Shown here piece after piece: positions 26,336 through 34,644 of a stretch of 64,000 bases of DNA. Location: positions 310,001 through 374,000 of the forward strand of contig NZ_JACHZB010000002.1 in NCBI RefSeq assembly GCF_014193255.1. Reading direction: 5' to 3'. A program made the position numbers and the translations under genes. The DNA is from Rhizobium sp. BK196. Lineage in GTDB: Bacteria > Pseudomonadota > Alphaproteobacteria > Rhizobiales > Rhizobiaceae. The number at the start of each line of letters is the position of its first letter. Position 1 is the stretch's first letter. The notes under the pieces were generated by a model. The model had not been told where the DNA came from. It saw only the letters and a list, made by a program, of their open reading frames with translations, and did no database searches.

Positions 26336-27250
26336 ATGAAGTATATCTATACAACTCTTGGACCGAAGGGCCGCGACGAACTCGGCATGATTCTCCCGCA
26401 CGAACATGTCTTCGTTGATCTGAGAACGCCCGACCAGCCCGGCTATGCCGAGGCGGAGATAGACGCAGTTGTGGCAGTGATGCTCCCGCAGATTGAGGCG
26501 ATCAAAAGACAAGGCATTACGCTGCTCGTCGAGTGTACGACGGGTGGCGTTGGAAGACGTGCTGACATAGACCTCGCTGTGTCGAAAGCAGCCGACTTTC
26601 CGATCGTCGTCCCGACCGGCAACTATCGCGAACCCTGGATACCCGCTTGGGTAGCCGAGGCTGATGAGAGCGATCTTGAACAATGGATGGTAAGTGAGCT
26701 TACTGAAGGAATCGAGGATACCGGTGTGCTGGCGGGATGGATCAAGCTCAGCGCCGGCGACGATGGGATTACGCCGCTTGAAGCTCGTATCCTCCGCGCA
26801 GCGGCAAGAGCATCCGTTCGGACCAATGCGGTGATCGGCTCGCATACGATCCGGGGAAGGGTTGTGATGGAGCAGCTGGACATCCTTCAGTCAGAGGGAT
26901 GCGCACCAGAGCGGTTCATATCCATTCACACGCAGGAGGAAAGGGACTTCGGGCTTCACCGGGCACTGGCGGAGCGCGGTGCGTGGATCGAATACGACCA
27001 TGTCGGAAGGGCGCCTGACGAGGAGTTGGTCTCAATGGTAATGCGCGCCCTCGAAAGCGGGCTGGGCGAGAAATTACTTATAAGCCATGACCTTGGCTGG
27101 TATGATCCGGCACAACCCCGTGGTGGAATCCCGAGACCTTACACGCATCTTGTCGAGAGCCTTCTGCCATCGCTCAGAGCCACAGGCGTGGGCGAGAATC
27201 TGGTCCTACAACTCACAGAATTTAACCCTTTCGAGGCATTCGCACGCTGA
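26336..27250 (+). CDS. Phosphotriesterase-family metal-dependent hydrolase
   Basis: A 304-residue TIM-barrel hydrolase. The full binuclear metal set is visible: PHEHVFVD, the bridging lysine in GWIKLSAG, histidines in GSHTIRGR and SIHTQEER, and the aspartate in SHDLGWYD. Relatives include PHP/PhnP-like lactonases and phosphotriesterases; many such proteins hydrolyse lactones, and the substrate here is unknown. The start at 26336 follows GAGAGGAGG. The upstream part of the frame overlaps the MEKHLA gene and is not needed. Confidence 0.88.
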   Translation: MKYIYTTLGPKGRDELGMILPHEHVFVDLRTPDQPGYAEAEIDAVVAVMLPQIEAIKRQGITLLVECTTGGVGRRADIDLAVSKAADFPIVVPTGNYREPWIPAWVAEADESDLEQWMVSELTEGIEDTGVLAGWIKLSAGDDGITPLEARILRAAARASVRTNAVIGSHTIRGRVVMEQLDILQSEGCAPERFISIHTQEERDFGLHRALAERGAWIEYDHVGRAPDEELVSMVMRALESGLGEKLLISHDLGWYDPAQPRGGIPRPYTHLVESLLPSLRATGVGENLVLQLTEFNPFEAFAR

Positions 27251-27280
27251 AGCAAAAGCGCGAATGTCGCTTCGCAAGCC

Positions 27281-27304
27281 ACGACGCCTCAAAAGCGGCG
27301 TCGT
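27281..27304. terminator. Hairpin between convergent genes
   Basis: Perfect 8-bp inverted repeat (ACGACGCC / GGCGTCGT) with an 8-base loop in the 94-base gap between the phosphotriesterase-family gene and the convergent Hint gene. It could end transcription from both sides. No long T-run is present. Confidence 0.5.
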
Positions 27305-27344
27305 CGCGCATGACCCATAAGAACAGCGCACCTGCTATGGCAGA

Positions 27345-28238
27345 TCAGCGTCTTGTCAGAGCGAGCTCCTTGGCTTGCGCGTCTATCCTTTCACAGGCAT
27401 CCCCGAAGGGATCGCGCATCGGCACCAATGGCGAAGCGCCAAGCAGGAGAAGCGCTTTCAAATGCTTCCATCCCCCTTCCTCGCCCAGCACCGGCGCAAA
27501 GGATGTCATCACTGTGGGTTCATCGGGATAGAGACGCTTGTACTCCGCAAAATTGGAGAAGTTCTCGTGATTGCCCTGCAAGAGATGGAAGGTTTCAGCC
27601 GCAGCGCCCTCGGCAAGAATGATCTCATGCGTATTGAGCAGGACGGCATAATATTCGATCGACATGTCGTTGGTTGGAATGACAGGGGCGATTGTCGTGC
27701 CGTTGACGAGGTCCTTCACACGGATGAGAACGCCATTCAGAAACAGCGCGTGGCCGGGCGACAGGTAGAGATCGGAATGTGGCGTGCGGCTATCCAGCGC
27801 GTGGCGGGAAATCCGGATCGGTACGACACCCTCGTGCCAGCGCGCGCCGGTCTTCTTGAAGACTTGGCGGCCGACCCACTTGATCGGACGGGCGCTTCCG
27901 TCGGGAAGGACAACGTGATCGCCGGCGCGCAGATCCTCGACGGGCTTTTCACCACAATCCGTGAGAATCGCCGTTCCGCGCAGGAAGCACTGCGCGCTAC
28001 CTCCTCCACCACCAGGGCCGCCGTGTCCACCGGGACCTCCGTGTCCACCGGAGCCATTCTTGCCTCCACCGGAGTTGCCCCGCCCCCAGCGCCGCCCCAT
28101 CGCGCTTGCGGGAGACTTGGAAACTGCCGTCGCCAAGGCCGCCACGACGGCAAGCCGAGCACTGGCGGCAGCGGCAACACCTAGGAAATGTCTGCGCGCC
28201 GTATTGCGTGGCAGTTTCGGATCTTCCATGGATGGCAT
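27345..28238 (-). CDS. Tat-exported Hint-domain protein with glycine-rich linker
   Basis: A 297-residue protein in three parts. Residues 1-46 are a Tat-type signal (RRHFLGVAAAA). Residues 47-81 are a Gly/His-rich linker with repeated GGHGGPGG. Residues 82 to about 230 are a Hint (Hedgehog/intein) domain starting CFLRGTAILTDCGEKPVEDL and including GDHVVLPDGSARPIKWVG and LYLSPGHALFLNGVLI. In Hint proteins the first Cys attacks the preceding peptide bond and cleaves or splices. Here the residue before it is Gln, after Gly-Gly-Ser-Ala. The C-terminal 60 residues are not recognised. Confidence 0.85.
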   Translation of the reverse strand: MPSMEDPKLPRNTARRHFLGVAAAASARLAVVAALATAVSKSPASAMGRRWGRGNSGGGKNGSGGHGGPGGHGGPGGGGGSAQCFLRGTAILTDCGEKPVEDLRAGDHVVLPDGSARPIKWVGRQVFKKTGARWHEGVVPIRISRHALDSRTPHSDLYLSPGHALFLNGVLIRVKDLVNGTTIAPVIPTNDMSIEYYAVLLNTHEIILAEGAAAETFHLLQGNHENFSNFAEYKRLYPDEPTVMTSFAPVLGEEGGWKHLKALLLLGASPLVPMRDPFGDACERIDAQAKELALTRR

Positions 28239-28554
28239 GATGGTGCCCTTTGAAACGAGTGACAGGGGTTTATGTTGCCATAAGTTGCATCGCGTTCAAC
28301 TTCACAGAATAGGCTTCGACTTACCAAAAAAGGGGTAGGCCGATTGCTTGCAATAATCCCCTTGTGAAGGGACCGGGGACCGTCGGCTGTTCTCGTGGCA
28401 GATCAGGCGAAGAATAGATGCCGCGGCCCACCAGATGGGATAGAGGCGGCGTCGATAGGCATCAATGAAACTAAGATCGATCAGCTTCGCGCCGAGTCAG
28501 GCCCGGAAACTCCAGTCTCCCCACCGATCCGAACCGTAAGTCCGCGCACACCGC
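28239..28554. other. Intergenic region, no gene seen
   Basis: This stretch lies upstream of the Hint gene. It must contain that gene's leftward promoter, but I see no confident promoter motif, no coding frame with normal codon use and no strong hairpin. Confidence 0.4.
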
Positions 28555-28754
28555 CTCAAGGTCGTCCTCGGGAAGCGCTGGAGCCTGATCGTCATCCGCG
28601 CTCGATGTTCGGCATCGTCACTTCCGCAAGCTGCTGACCCAGTCCAGGGAGAGCATATCTTGAACATTCTAGCTGACCGGCTGAAGCGCCTGGGGGAGCC
28701 GGACTGGTATCCCGCCGCGACGATCCAGCCACACCGCAGCGGCGTCTCTTCGCA
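28555..28754 (+). pseudogene. HxlR-family regulator, frameshifted remnant
   Basis: Three different plus-strand frames carry consecutive pieces of an HxlR winged-helix protein: LKVVLGKRWSLIVIR from 28555, FRKLLTQSRE then LNILADRLKRL around 28621-28691, and LVSRRDDPATPQRR around 28703-28744, followed by a TGA. Each junction needs a shift of frame. The order and spacing match the HxlR pattern KWSLLILRDL, RHFREL, NILADRLKRL, GLVxRxxDP. The gene is therefore broken. HxlR proteins often sense aldehydes or oxidants. Confidence 0.75.
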
Positions 28755-28816
28755 TGACCTAATCAGCACGCCGAGCGATATGGCCGGGCCGGCGGAGGTG
28801 GCCCGGCACTTCAAAT

Positions 28817-29164
28817 CTAAAAGCCGGCGGTCTCCCGTATCTCGATCGCCCCCATCCGGGCGAGCGAGTCCCGCTCCGCGATCTCCATTGCCTCCGCAAG
28901 GTCCTTCGCTTCGATGAGCAGGAAGCCACCCAGATGCTCCTTAGTCTCTGCGAAGGGGCCGTCGCTCCAACTTGTCTTGCCGGCGCGAACGCGCAATGTC
29001 TTTGCGGTCTTTGGATCCGCAAGAGCATTGGAGGCGAGATAGTGGCCTGAGCGTTTGAGCTCTTCATTGGAAGCTAGGGACTCGCGGTCAATCTCGGCCC
29101 ATTCCTCCTTGCTAGCGGCATCGGCAAGAGTTTGATCGATGTAGAAGAGACAAAGGTAGCGCAT
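28817..29164 (-). CDS. YciI family protein (DGPF domain)
   Basis: A 115-residue alpha/beta ferredoxin-like protein. It starts MRYLCLFYID and ends with the DGPF signature SDGPFAETKEHLGGFLLIEA followed by a short helix and strand. Such proteins are often paired with ECF sigma factors, but none is next to this gene. Their role is unclear; a few relatives are dehalogenase-like or muconolactone-isomerase-like. The start at 29164 has GGAG six bases upstream. The longer frame to 29386 is not supported. Confidence 0.85.
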   Translation of the reverse strand: MRYLCLFYIDQTLADAASKEEWAEIDRESLASNEELKRSGHYLASNALADPKTAKTLRVRAGKTSWSDGPFAETKEHLGGFLLIEAKDLAEAMEIAERDSLARMGAIEIRETAGF

Positions 29165-29510
29165 CAGGTTCTCCATGGTGTTGTCGATGTTAGTCGCATT
29201 TGAAGATCGCGATTCGACAAAGAGCAAAAAGATTCTGACGGTTCTGCTTATCTGGTGAGAGCTGCAACTGCGCTGGGTGACCAGTCCTTCGGAGTGCCTC
29301 TTGTTCGCTTCGCTTTGCTTGTTCGTCATTCTTGGATCTCCAGCGGCGCTTGAGCGAGCGGATAGAGGTGACCTCCCACCTATCAAACCTTGAGACGCAT
29401 GTTCCGATGAGGATACGCCAGTACGACTGCATTCCGTATGGCCGGCGCCGTCATGCGCCGACTACGGAAAGAGGGGCGGATGAAGCAGCGCAGCTGAAGG
29501 CAAATACAAC
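29165..29510. other. Intergenic region, no gene seen
   Basis: Between the YciI and DUF1127 genes, both on the minus strand. Short frames occur on both strands but none has a ribosome site with coding-like composition. A 6-bp repeat (CGGCGC / GCGCCG) near 29440 is too weak to call a terminator. Confidence 0.4.
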
Positions 29511-29804
29511 TCATGCCGGCGGGTCAGTCGTCGCCGCCACTTGCCGCATGGGAGGGCGGCTTCCGGCTCCTGCCCTCTGATTGTTTGCGCCGAGAGGAAG
29601 CCATTCTCCGACTTCGGTGGAGATCTCTGGTGGCTCCAGGCCGATGTCACGGAGCAGGCGAGAGTCAAGCCGCGAAAGTTCGCTCAGGCTTCTGCGGTAC
29701 CTTCGCTGAAGTTTCAGCAGCCTCCAGACGGCTTGCAAGCTGCGTACGACACTAAGGTGCTGCGACTGTAGTTCGACGTGTTCGCAATGCTCAATGGCGG
29801 CCAT
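29511..29804 (-). CDS. DUF1127 domain-containing protein
   Basis: A 97-residue protein. Residues 40-62 (SLSELSRLDSRLLRDIGLEP) are the arginine-rich DUF1127 helix pair. In related bacteria small DUF1127 proteins act in RNA turnover and phosphate or carbon metabolism. This one has an extra N-terminal helix and a Pro/Ala-rich tail. The ATG is preceded by AAGGAGAGACAAGG. It is transcribed leftward and alone. Confidence 0.82.
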   Translation of the reverse strand: MAAIEHCEHVELQSQHLSVVRSLQAVWRLLKLQRRYRRSLSELSRLDSRLLRDIGLEPPEISTEVGEWLPLGANNQRAGAGSRPPMRQVAATTDPPA

Positions 29805-30204
29805 CCTTGTCTCTCCTTTGACTGGCTTACGGCGCTCCGTCTTAGTCGAAGGGGATCGGCCGAAATCGACACGGCGGCTTCAGGTGCTTTAATACAACGT
29901 TCCCAAAAATCGTTACAAAGGTCGCAAAGAGAATGCGATACGGCGCATCGAGGTCGACCGACGCCCGGCGGCCGTTATCTCTCGGATTCATTTGTTTGCG
30001 ATGCTGGCCACCAATGACCGCTGTTGGCGCGAAGCGGACGTCCCCATCACTGCGGCAGTCCTCAAAACGGTAGAAAGCATCATGGTCAAGGTGTGAGCAG
30101 TACCGCCTGCAACTGACCAGGGCCGGAAGCAGTAATAAAGCTCTTGAGGATGAAGCGGCCGATGCTTGCCGACCTCCCGAAGCATTTGGAACGATCAAAG
30201 GCGA
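29805..30204. other. Intergenic region with a possible dispersed-repeat remnant
   Basis: No gene is supported in these 400 bases. On the plus strand near 30000-30050 a translated stretch NDRCWREADVPIT resembles a peptide I recall appearing in many mis-annotated intergenic repeats of rhizobia. It is probably a decayed repeat copy and not a coding region. No flanking direct repeats were found by eye. Confidence 0.3.
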
Positions 30205-30543
30205 TCACGCCAATCGCAAATCGAGAAGCGGATGTAACTTTTTTAGATTCGGAAGAGATTTGGCCTGCCACGGATATTGATGCGTGCCTTTGATAACAAG
30301 CAGAAGGTCGTTCATCTTCCTGGCTTCGATTGTCAGCTTTGCCAGGAGATTTATGCCGGAGGAATTGAGAAATTCCAGACCGGTCAGGTTGAACGTCACC
30401 TGCTTGTGCTCCTCATGGAGGAGGCTTGATATCAATGAGTGGATCGGCGCATAGGCGTCCGGACCTGCCAGCCGGAACACGCCATCGAAATACACCTCGT
30501 TTTGTTCCGTCCACACGCGGAAGTTTTCGTCGCTGATTTCCAT
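30205..30543 (-). CDS. STAS-like anti-sigma-factor-antagonist protein (slr1659-like)
   Basis: A 112-residue cytosolic protein predicted to be the switched phosphoprotein of the operon. The strand-helix order and VTFNLTGLEFLNSSGINLLAKL match STAS-type antagonists, with the phospho-acceptor loop at N60-S61-S62-G63 (compare DSSG in SpoIIAA). This is the place SiaC occupies in sia operons. Phosphorylation by the upstream kinase and dephosphorylation by the PP2C protein are inferred. It lies seven bases after the kinase gene and is the last gene of the operon. Confidence 0.75.
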   Translation of the reverse strand: MEISDENFRVWTEQNEVYFDGVFRLAGPDAYAPIHSLISSLLHEEHKQVTFNLTGLEFLNSSGINLLAKLTIEARKMNDLLLVIKGTHQYPWQAKSLPNLKKLHPLLDLRLA

Positions 30544-30550
30544 TCTTCGC

Positions 30551-31111
30551 TCACAGATTGGAGGAGGGCGGCATCGCCACGGCCGCAGTCGTCGTCAGTA
30601 TGATACGCTGGTCATCATCCTCATCGAATGCCCATGCCATTTTTGCACTATAGTCGCTGAGAAGGGTAAGCAAACCCAGACCCGAACCGCTTCCTGCCGA
30701 CATTGCATTGATTTCGATCTGCTCGAGAAGCAGTTCTTCTGGGTTTTTCGATTGGATGTGATCCAGCAGCTGCTCAAAGCGCATCGAGGCGGCGCCATCG
30801 ATCAGGTTCTTCACTCTTATGAAAAAAAGTTCGTCGAATATGCTGGCTTCGACAAGGATTTCACCGGCCTGTCGAAACTTGATGGCATTTTCTATGAGTT
30901 CATTGCTGAGATATCCAATGTCGTGATGCGCCAGCACATAGTCTTTTCTTGACCGGGAGTATGGAAGAGACATGACTTCCGCTATGAAGTCAGAGGTCAT
31001 TCCTGAATGCTTCCATCCGAGCTGAAGCGGTCCGTCTGTTAAAGTAAGACGAGTACCAGCATCCAGGCTGATGCCCGCCAGGGATTCGATACCATAGACC
31101 GTCGATCTCAT
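30551..31111 (-). CDS. SiaB/slr1658-like GHKL-type protein kinase
   Basis: A 186-residue protein. YLSNELIENAIKFRQAGEILVEA (residues 68-90) is an N-box-like helix with the Asn used for Mg-ATP, and GSGSGLGLLTLLSDYSAKMAWAF (139-161) is the G2-type glycine loop. This layout matches the small HATPase kinases of partner switches (SiaB family, DUF6272). It would phosphorylate the STAS protein encoded seven bases downstream. It begins three bases after the phosphatase stop, so the three proteins should be made together. Confidence 0.75.
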   Translation of the reverse strand: MRSTVYGIESLAGISLDAGTRLTLTDGPLQLGWKHSGMTSDFIAEVMSLPYSRSRKDYVLAHHDIGYLSNELIENAIKFRQAGEILVEASIFDELFFIRVKNLIDGAASMRFEQLLDHIQSKNPEELLLEQIEINAMSAGSGSGLGLLTLLSDYSAKMAWAFDEDDDQRIILTTTAAVAMPPSSNL

Positions 31112-31114
31112 GTC

Positions 31115-33472
31115 TCACCTATGTCGCACTGCGAGAAGCGTGATGTCGTCGTGTATCTTCTGGGCCCCGATAAAGAGCATTAATGCTGCCACAATTTCCG
31201 ACACCACTTTGTCAGCGCTCTGATCCTTCAAACGACGCGCTTCCCGGCAAAGTCGTTCCATGCCGAACAATTCTCCATCGTCGTTTTCGGCTTCCGTTAC
31301 GCCGTCCGTATGCAAGAGGATGATGTCGCCCTTCTCGAAGGCTATTGCATGGGTTTTAACGAACGAGGAAATATCGGCTTCCAGCCCGATCGGTATCCCC
31401 AGATCCATCGTGTCGATAAGCTCGATCTCGCCGTTCGCCCGCACGACGACAACTTCCTCGTGTTGTCCCGACAGGATCATTTCTTTCCCGTCGTAGTCGA
31501 GAAACGCCAAAGTCAGATGCTTGTCGATTTTGGTTCGCTCGATGTTCTTAAACAGGGCGCTGTTCAGGTCTGTGAGAAATTTGACGGCATCGGTGTTGCC
31601 TGCTTCATGCAGAGCACGGGCGACGGACTGAACCATCAACATCAGCACGCCGCTCTCGAGTCCGTGTCCGGTGACGTCGCCGATGCCGATTTTCAGCCGG
31701 CTCCCGCTCGTCAGCACGTCGTAATAATCGCCACCGACTTCTTCGGCAGGTCTCATATAGGCCGCTATCTCGAGGGTCTGAAACGCCTCGAGCTCCTGAT
31801 GCAGCGGAAGGACCATGAGTTGGATTCGTTCGGCGACGGCCAGCTCTGTTCCGAGGCGTCGGTTTTCTCGCTGGAGCTGTGCATTGAGTGTCGAAATCTC
31901 CTCCTTTGCATCTTCGATCTGAGCGGTTCGCTCCTCGACGAGTTGCTCGAGATTTTCCGTGTGATAGCTGATCTGTTCGGCCATGCGGTTGAATGCTTCG
32001 CCGGCCTGGCCGACTTCGTCCTTGCTTGCGATGGCCACCCTGACCGAATAATCCTTCGCCTGTATCCGTTTGGCGGCATCGGCAAGTGCACTGATTCCGC
32101 TCGTTATTCGTTTCGATGCCGCAAATACCGCAATTGTCACCACAAGCAGCGACATTAAGATCGCCAGAATTTGGTAGATTACAATCCGGTTCGTCGCGTC
32201 GGAAATCTTCGCCTGGGCTGCATAAAGGGAGGCGTCAATTTCGCGTTCGGGCACAACCACTCCGAGCGACATCGCCTCTTGCCGAACGGGCCCAGTCGAC
32301 CAGAGGTTGGTCGCGGGGAGTTTCTTGACGATAACGATATATGGGACTTCGTGACCGTCCTGCTGCAACGTCAAATGTTGGATGCCTTGTTCGCGGTCGA
32401 GAGCCAGGCTTGCTATTGCAGGTTGAGAGCTTCGCTTCAGCGAGCGCTCCAGTCCGGTCACTCCGGTTCCGCCGGTATCGCTCGCAGAACGAAGACCGAG
32501 AGTTTTCTCGCCGGTGCTGTTGATCGCCACCACGTTCCCGTCCGACATTGCGAGAAATCCGAAGCCGGATTGAGCCACTTTCACATTTTCGACGGTCTGT
32601 GCGAGCTGGTCGAGCGTGATATCCGCGCCTGCGGTCCCCGCGACATCCTTCCTGTCGGCTGTCCACAGCGGATGAAAGAAGCTTACGATCAGCTTACCGG
32701 TGATCGCATCCGTATATGGCGCTGTCTGAGTTATATCGTCCGCGACTGGTCGCGTTTTGCTGTCCTGAGCCCACCCCTGCCAGGACTCGTAAAGTCCGGG
32801 AAAAAAGAAGTCCCAGAAGTCCGCCTCGTTATGACCTGGATAGAGGCGATCGAAGGTCTGAGCTTGGTCGGTGTATGGCGCCGTCCGAAAGATTGGTCGT
32901 TCTTTCGGTCCGATGTAATACATCTGCAGTTTTGAAGCACCGTGCTGCAGCAAGCTTGGCGCAACTAGATCGAGAACCGCGCTTGTCTTGATATCGCTCT
33001 CGACGTCTGGTCTAGGTTTGTGATCCTGTTCGAGCAAGTAACCCCAGACGCTGACAACCGACACGGCGCCTGGAGCGTTCTGAGACCAATGTCCCTTTTC
33101 ATCGTAAGAGAGGCTGACGCTGTCGGGGGATGTGCGGGAAATCGCCGCGCCGACGTCGATATTCCGCTCTGGGTCGTCGATCTGCGCTTGGAGCACGCCT
33201 GCTAGGGCGCTGACATCGTTATGGACCTGCCGTAGGAGTAAACTTACTTGTGCAGCGGTAGAATCAGCATATGTGCGGACGTATTCCTGGCTCGCAGCTT
33301 CAAGACCCTGCCCGACCTCAAGCGTCGCGTCGCGCGACAGCCTCTGAACGTTCCAAAGTGCCAGTCCACCACTTACCAGCAAATCAAAGAGAACAGCGCC
33401 ACCGACGACCAGGATGAACTTTGCCCGAAACGAGCCTAGCCTAACAGGTCTTTTCGATGATCTTCCTTCCAT
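31115..33472 (-). CDS. Membrane PP2C/SpoIIE-type phosphatase with extracytoplasmic sensor and HAMP (SiaA-like)
   Basis: A 785-residue inner-membrane receptor. TM1 is about residues 18-40, followed by a periplasmic double-Cache-like sensor (about 45-430), TM2 (about 437-457), HAMP (about 458-510), a coiled coil (510-545) and a C-terminal PP2C domain (550-785). Its metal motifs are intact: VGGDYYDV, GDVTGHGLESG, LLHTDGVTEAEN and DDITLLAVR. The layout matches SiaA and RsbU-like phosphatases that dephosphorylate a STAS protein when a signal is sensed. Its ATG overlaps the previous stop by one base (TAATG). Confidence 0.9.
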   Translation of the reverse strand: MEGRSSKRPVRLGSFRAKFILVVGGAVLFDLLVSGGLALWNVQRLSRDATLEVGQGLEAASQEYVRTYADSTAAQVSLLLRQVHNDVSALAGVLQAQIDDPERNIDVGAAISRTSPDSVSLSYDEKGHWSQNAPGAVSVVSVWGYLLEQDHKPRPDVESDIKTSAVLDLVAPSLLQHGASKLQMYYIGPKERPIFRTAPYTDQAQTFDRLYPGHNEADFWDFFFPGLYESWQGWAQDSKTRPVADDITQTAPYTDAITGKLIVSFFHPLWTADRKDVAGTAGADITLDQLAQTVENVKVAQSGFGFLAMSDGNVVAINSTGEKTLGLRSASDTGGTGVTGLERSLKRSSQPAIASLALDREQGIQHLTLQQDGHEVPYIVIVKKLPATNLWSTGPVRQEAMSLGVVVPEREIDASLYAAQAKISDATNRIVIYQILAILMSLLVVTIAVFAASKRITSGISALADAAKRIQAKDYSVRVAIASKDEVGQAGEAFNRMAEQISYHTENLEQLVEERTAQIEDAKEEISTLNAQLQRENRRLGTELAVAERIQLMVLPLHQELEAFQTLEIAAYMRPAEEVGGDYYDVLTSGSRLKIGIGDVTGHGLESGVLMLMVQSVARALHEAGNTDAVKFLTDLNSALFKNIERTKIDKHLTLAFLDYDGKEMILSGQHEEVVVVRANGEIELIDTMDLGIPIGLEADISSFVKTHAIAFEKGDIILLHTDGVTEAENDDGELFGMERLCREARRLKDQSADKVVSEIVAALMLFIGAQKIHDDITLLAVRHR

Positions 33473-34644
33473 TACAGTGGCTTTCGGCCGGAAGCGGCCC
33501 AGATCGGCCAGCCTGCGTAACCCTTAGGGTGAAGAGCGGCAAAGACGTGGTCTTTGAATCCTTGCCGGAACCTGCGAATGAAATCCAATGAATCGCCCCG
33601 TCGCACGGCCATCTCACCCGCGTAAACATTTTCCCATGCTTCTATCATATCTGCGAAGTCCTGCGGATCTCCGTCAAGGTTCGTCACCATAAAGGAATCG
33701 ACCTTGATGTCATCGAACCCGGCGTCGGCGAGGAGATGCCGGCTTTTTGGCCCCATCTCGACATCCATGTCGAAGTGCTTGAACAGTTTGGCGACTTCCT
33801 CGTAGGTCCATTTTATTGTTTCCGCATGCGGCTCGCCCAGACAATGGGAATTTTTTTCGTTGGTGATGTAGACGCGGCCACCGGGTTTGCAGATGCGGTG
33901 CAGCTCCCGCAGGAGCATCTCGGGACGGTCGAAAATCTGTAGCGAATGTCGGCAGGTCACAAAGTCGAATTGATTGTCTCGAAGGAGCATTTGCGAGGCA
34001 TCGCCATAAGTGTATTCGATTGCCTGCAGGTTGAAGTCAGCAGCGACCCGGCGAGCATATTCGAGGCTGCGCACGGAATGGTCCAGCGCGACGAGGCGCG
34101 CCGGTGCGAATTCCCGCTGAACCAAGGCCGCGAAATCACCAATTCCGCAGCAGATATCCGCAATGACAAGACCGTTTCGCATACCGTGACGAGGCAACAG
34201 TTCCCGTTCATGCCTCCATGTCAATTTTGTCTGGGTGCGCAGAATGGGAATGAAAGTCTCGTCCTCCACAAAAGTCTGGCCGGGATAGAATGCCGAATCG
34301 TAGACTTCGACAGACAGGTTCGGTTCTGCCACCGCCAGCGTTTGGAATAACGAGGTCGACCATGCCACGACACTCGACGTAATGATGACGATCTTCCGTT
34401 CCGGCTTTTTGCGGCAGCTTGCCTTGAGAACGTCGGATAGGGCGGCGAAAGCAGTCATGTTGATGTGTGTCAGGCGTTTGGCGTTGAGGTAAACGACGCC
34501 GCTGTATTTTTCCAAACTTTGCCGCACCAGCTCGAGGGCATCGGCAATCGCAGCGGCGCTTTCGGGCCGCATCTTGCCAGAGAGCACCAGCTCCTGATTT
34601 GTCGGGTCAAAATGAACAGCGAAGGGTAGGGGGAGCAGGCTCAT
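33472..34644 (-). CDS. Fusion of an STAS-like domain with a SAM-dependent methyltransferase
   Basis: A 390-residue two-domain protein. Residues 8-125 look like an STAS domain of the same type as the protein at 30205: the loop that is NSSG there reads INMTAF here (N62-M63-T64-A65), keeping a hydroxyl residue but losing the Gly. Residues 140-330 are a class I methyltransferase with motif I VIADICCGIGDFAAL, an acidic residue in RLVALDHS and DFVTCRHSLQIFDRPEMLLR. The methyl acceptor is unknown. Overlaps with both neighbours (ATGA and TAATG) tie it to the switch. Confidence 0.82.
   Translation of the reverse strand: MSLLPLPFAVHFDPTNQELVLSGKMRPESAAAIADALELVRQSLEKYSGVVYLNAKRLTHINMTAFAALSDVLKASCRKKPERKIVIITSSVVAWSTSLFQTLAVAEPNLSVEVYDSAFYPGQTFVEDETFIPILRTQTKLTWRHERELLPRHGMRNGLVIADICCGIGDFAALVQREFAPARLVALDHSVRSLEYARRVAADFNLQAIEYTYGDASQMLLRDNQFDFVTCRHSLQIFDRPEMLLRELHRICKPGGRVYITNEKNSHCLGEPHAETIKWTYEEVAKLFKHFDMDVEMGPKSRHLLADAGFDDIKVDSFMVTNLDGDPQDFADMIEAWENVYAGEMAVRRGDSLDFIRRFRQGFKDHVFAALHPKGYAGWPIWAASGRKPL

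Noticed and set aside
28008..28072. Short tandem repeat in DNA around the Gly/His linker
   Set aside because: It is explained by the repeated GGHGGPGG peptide of the Hint protein, not by a separate repeat or CRISPR element.
29842..30198. 118-codon minus-strand frame in the gap between the DUF1127 and STAS genes
   Set aside because: No ribosome site, atypical composition, and part of it overlaps the presumed decayed repeat.
31310..32158. 282-codon frame antisense to the PP2C phosphatase gene
   Set aside because: No ribosome site or domain; the phosphatase frame has all catalytic motifs.
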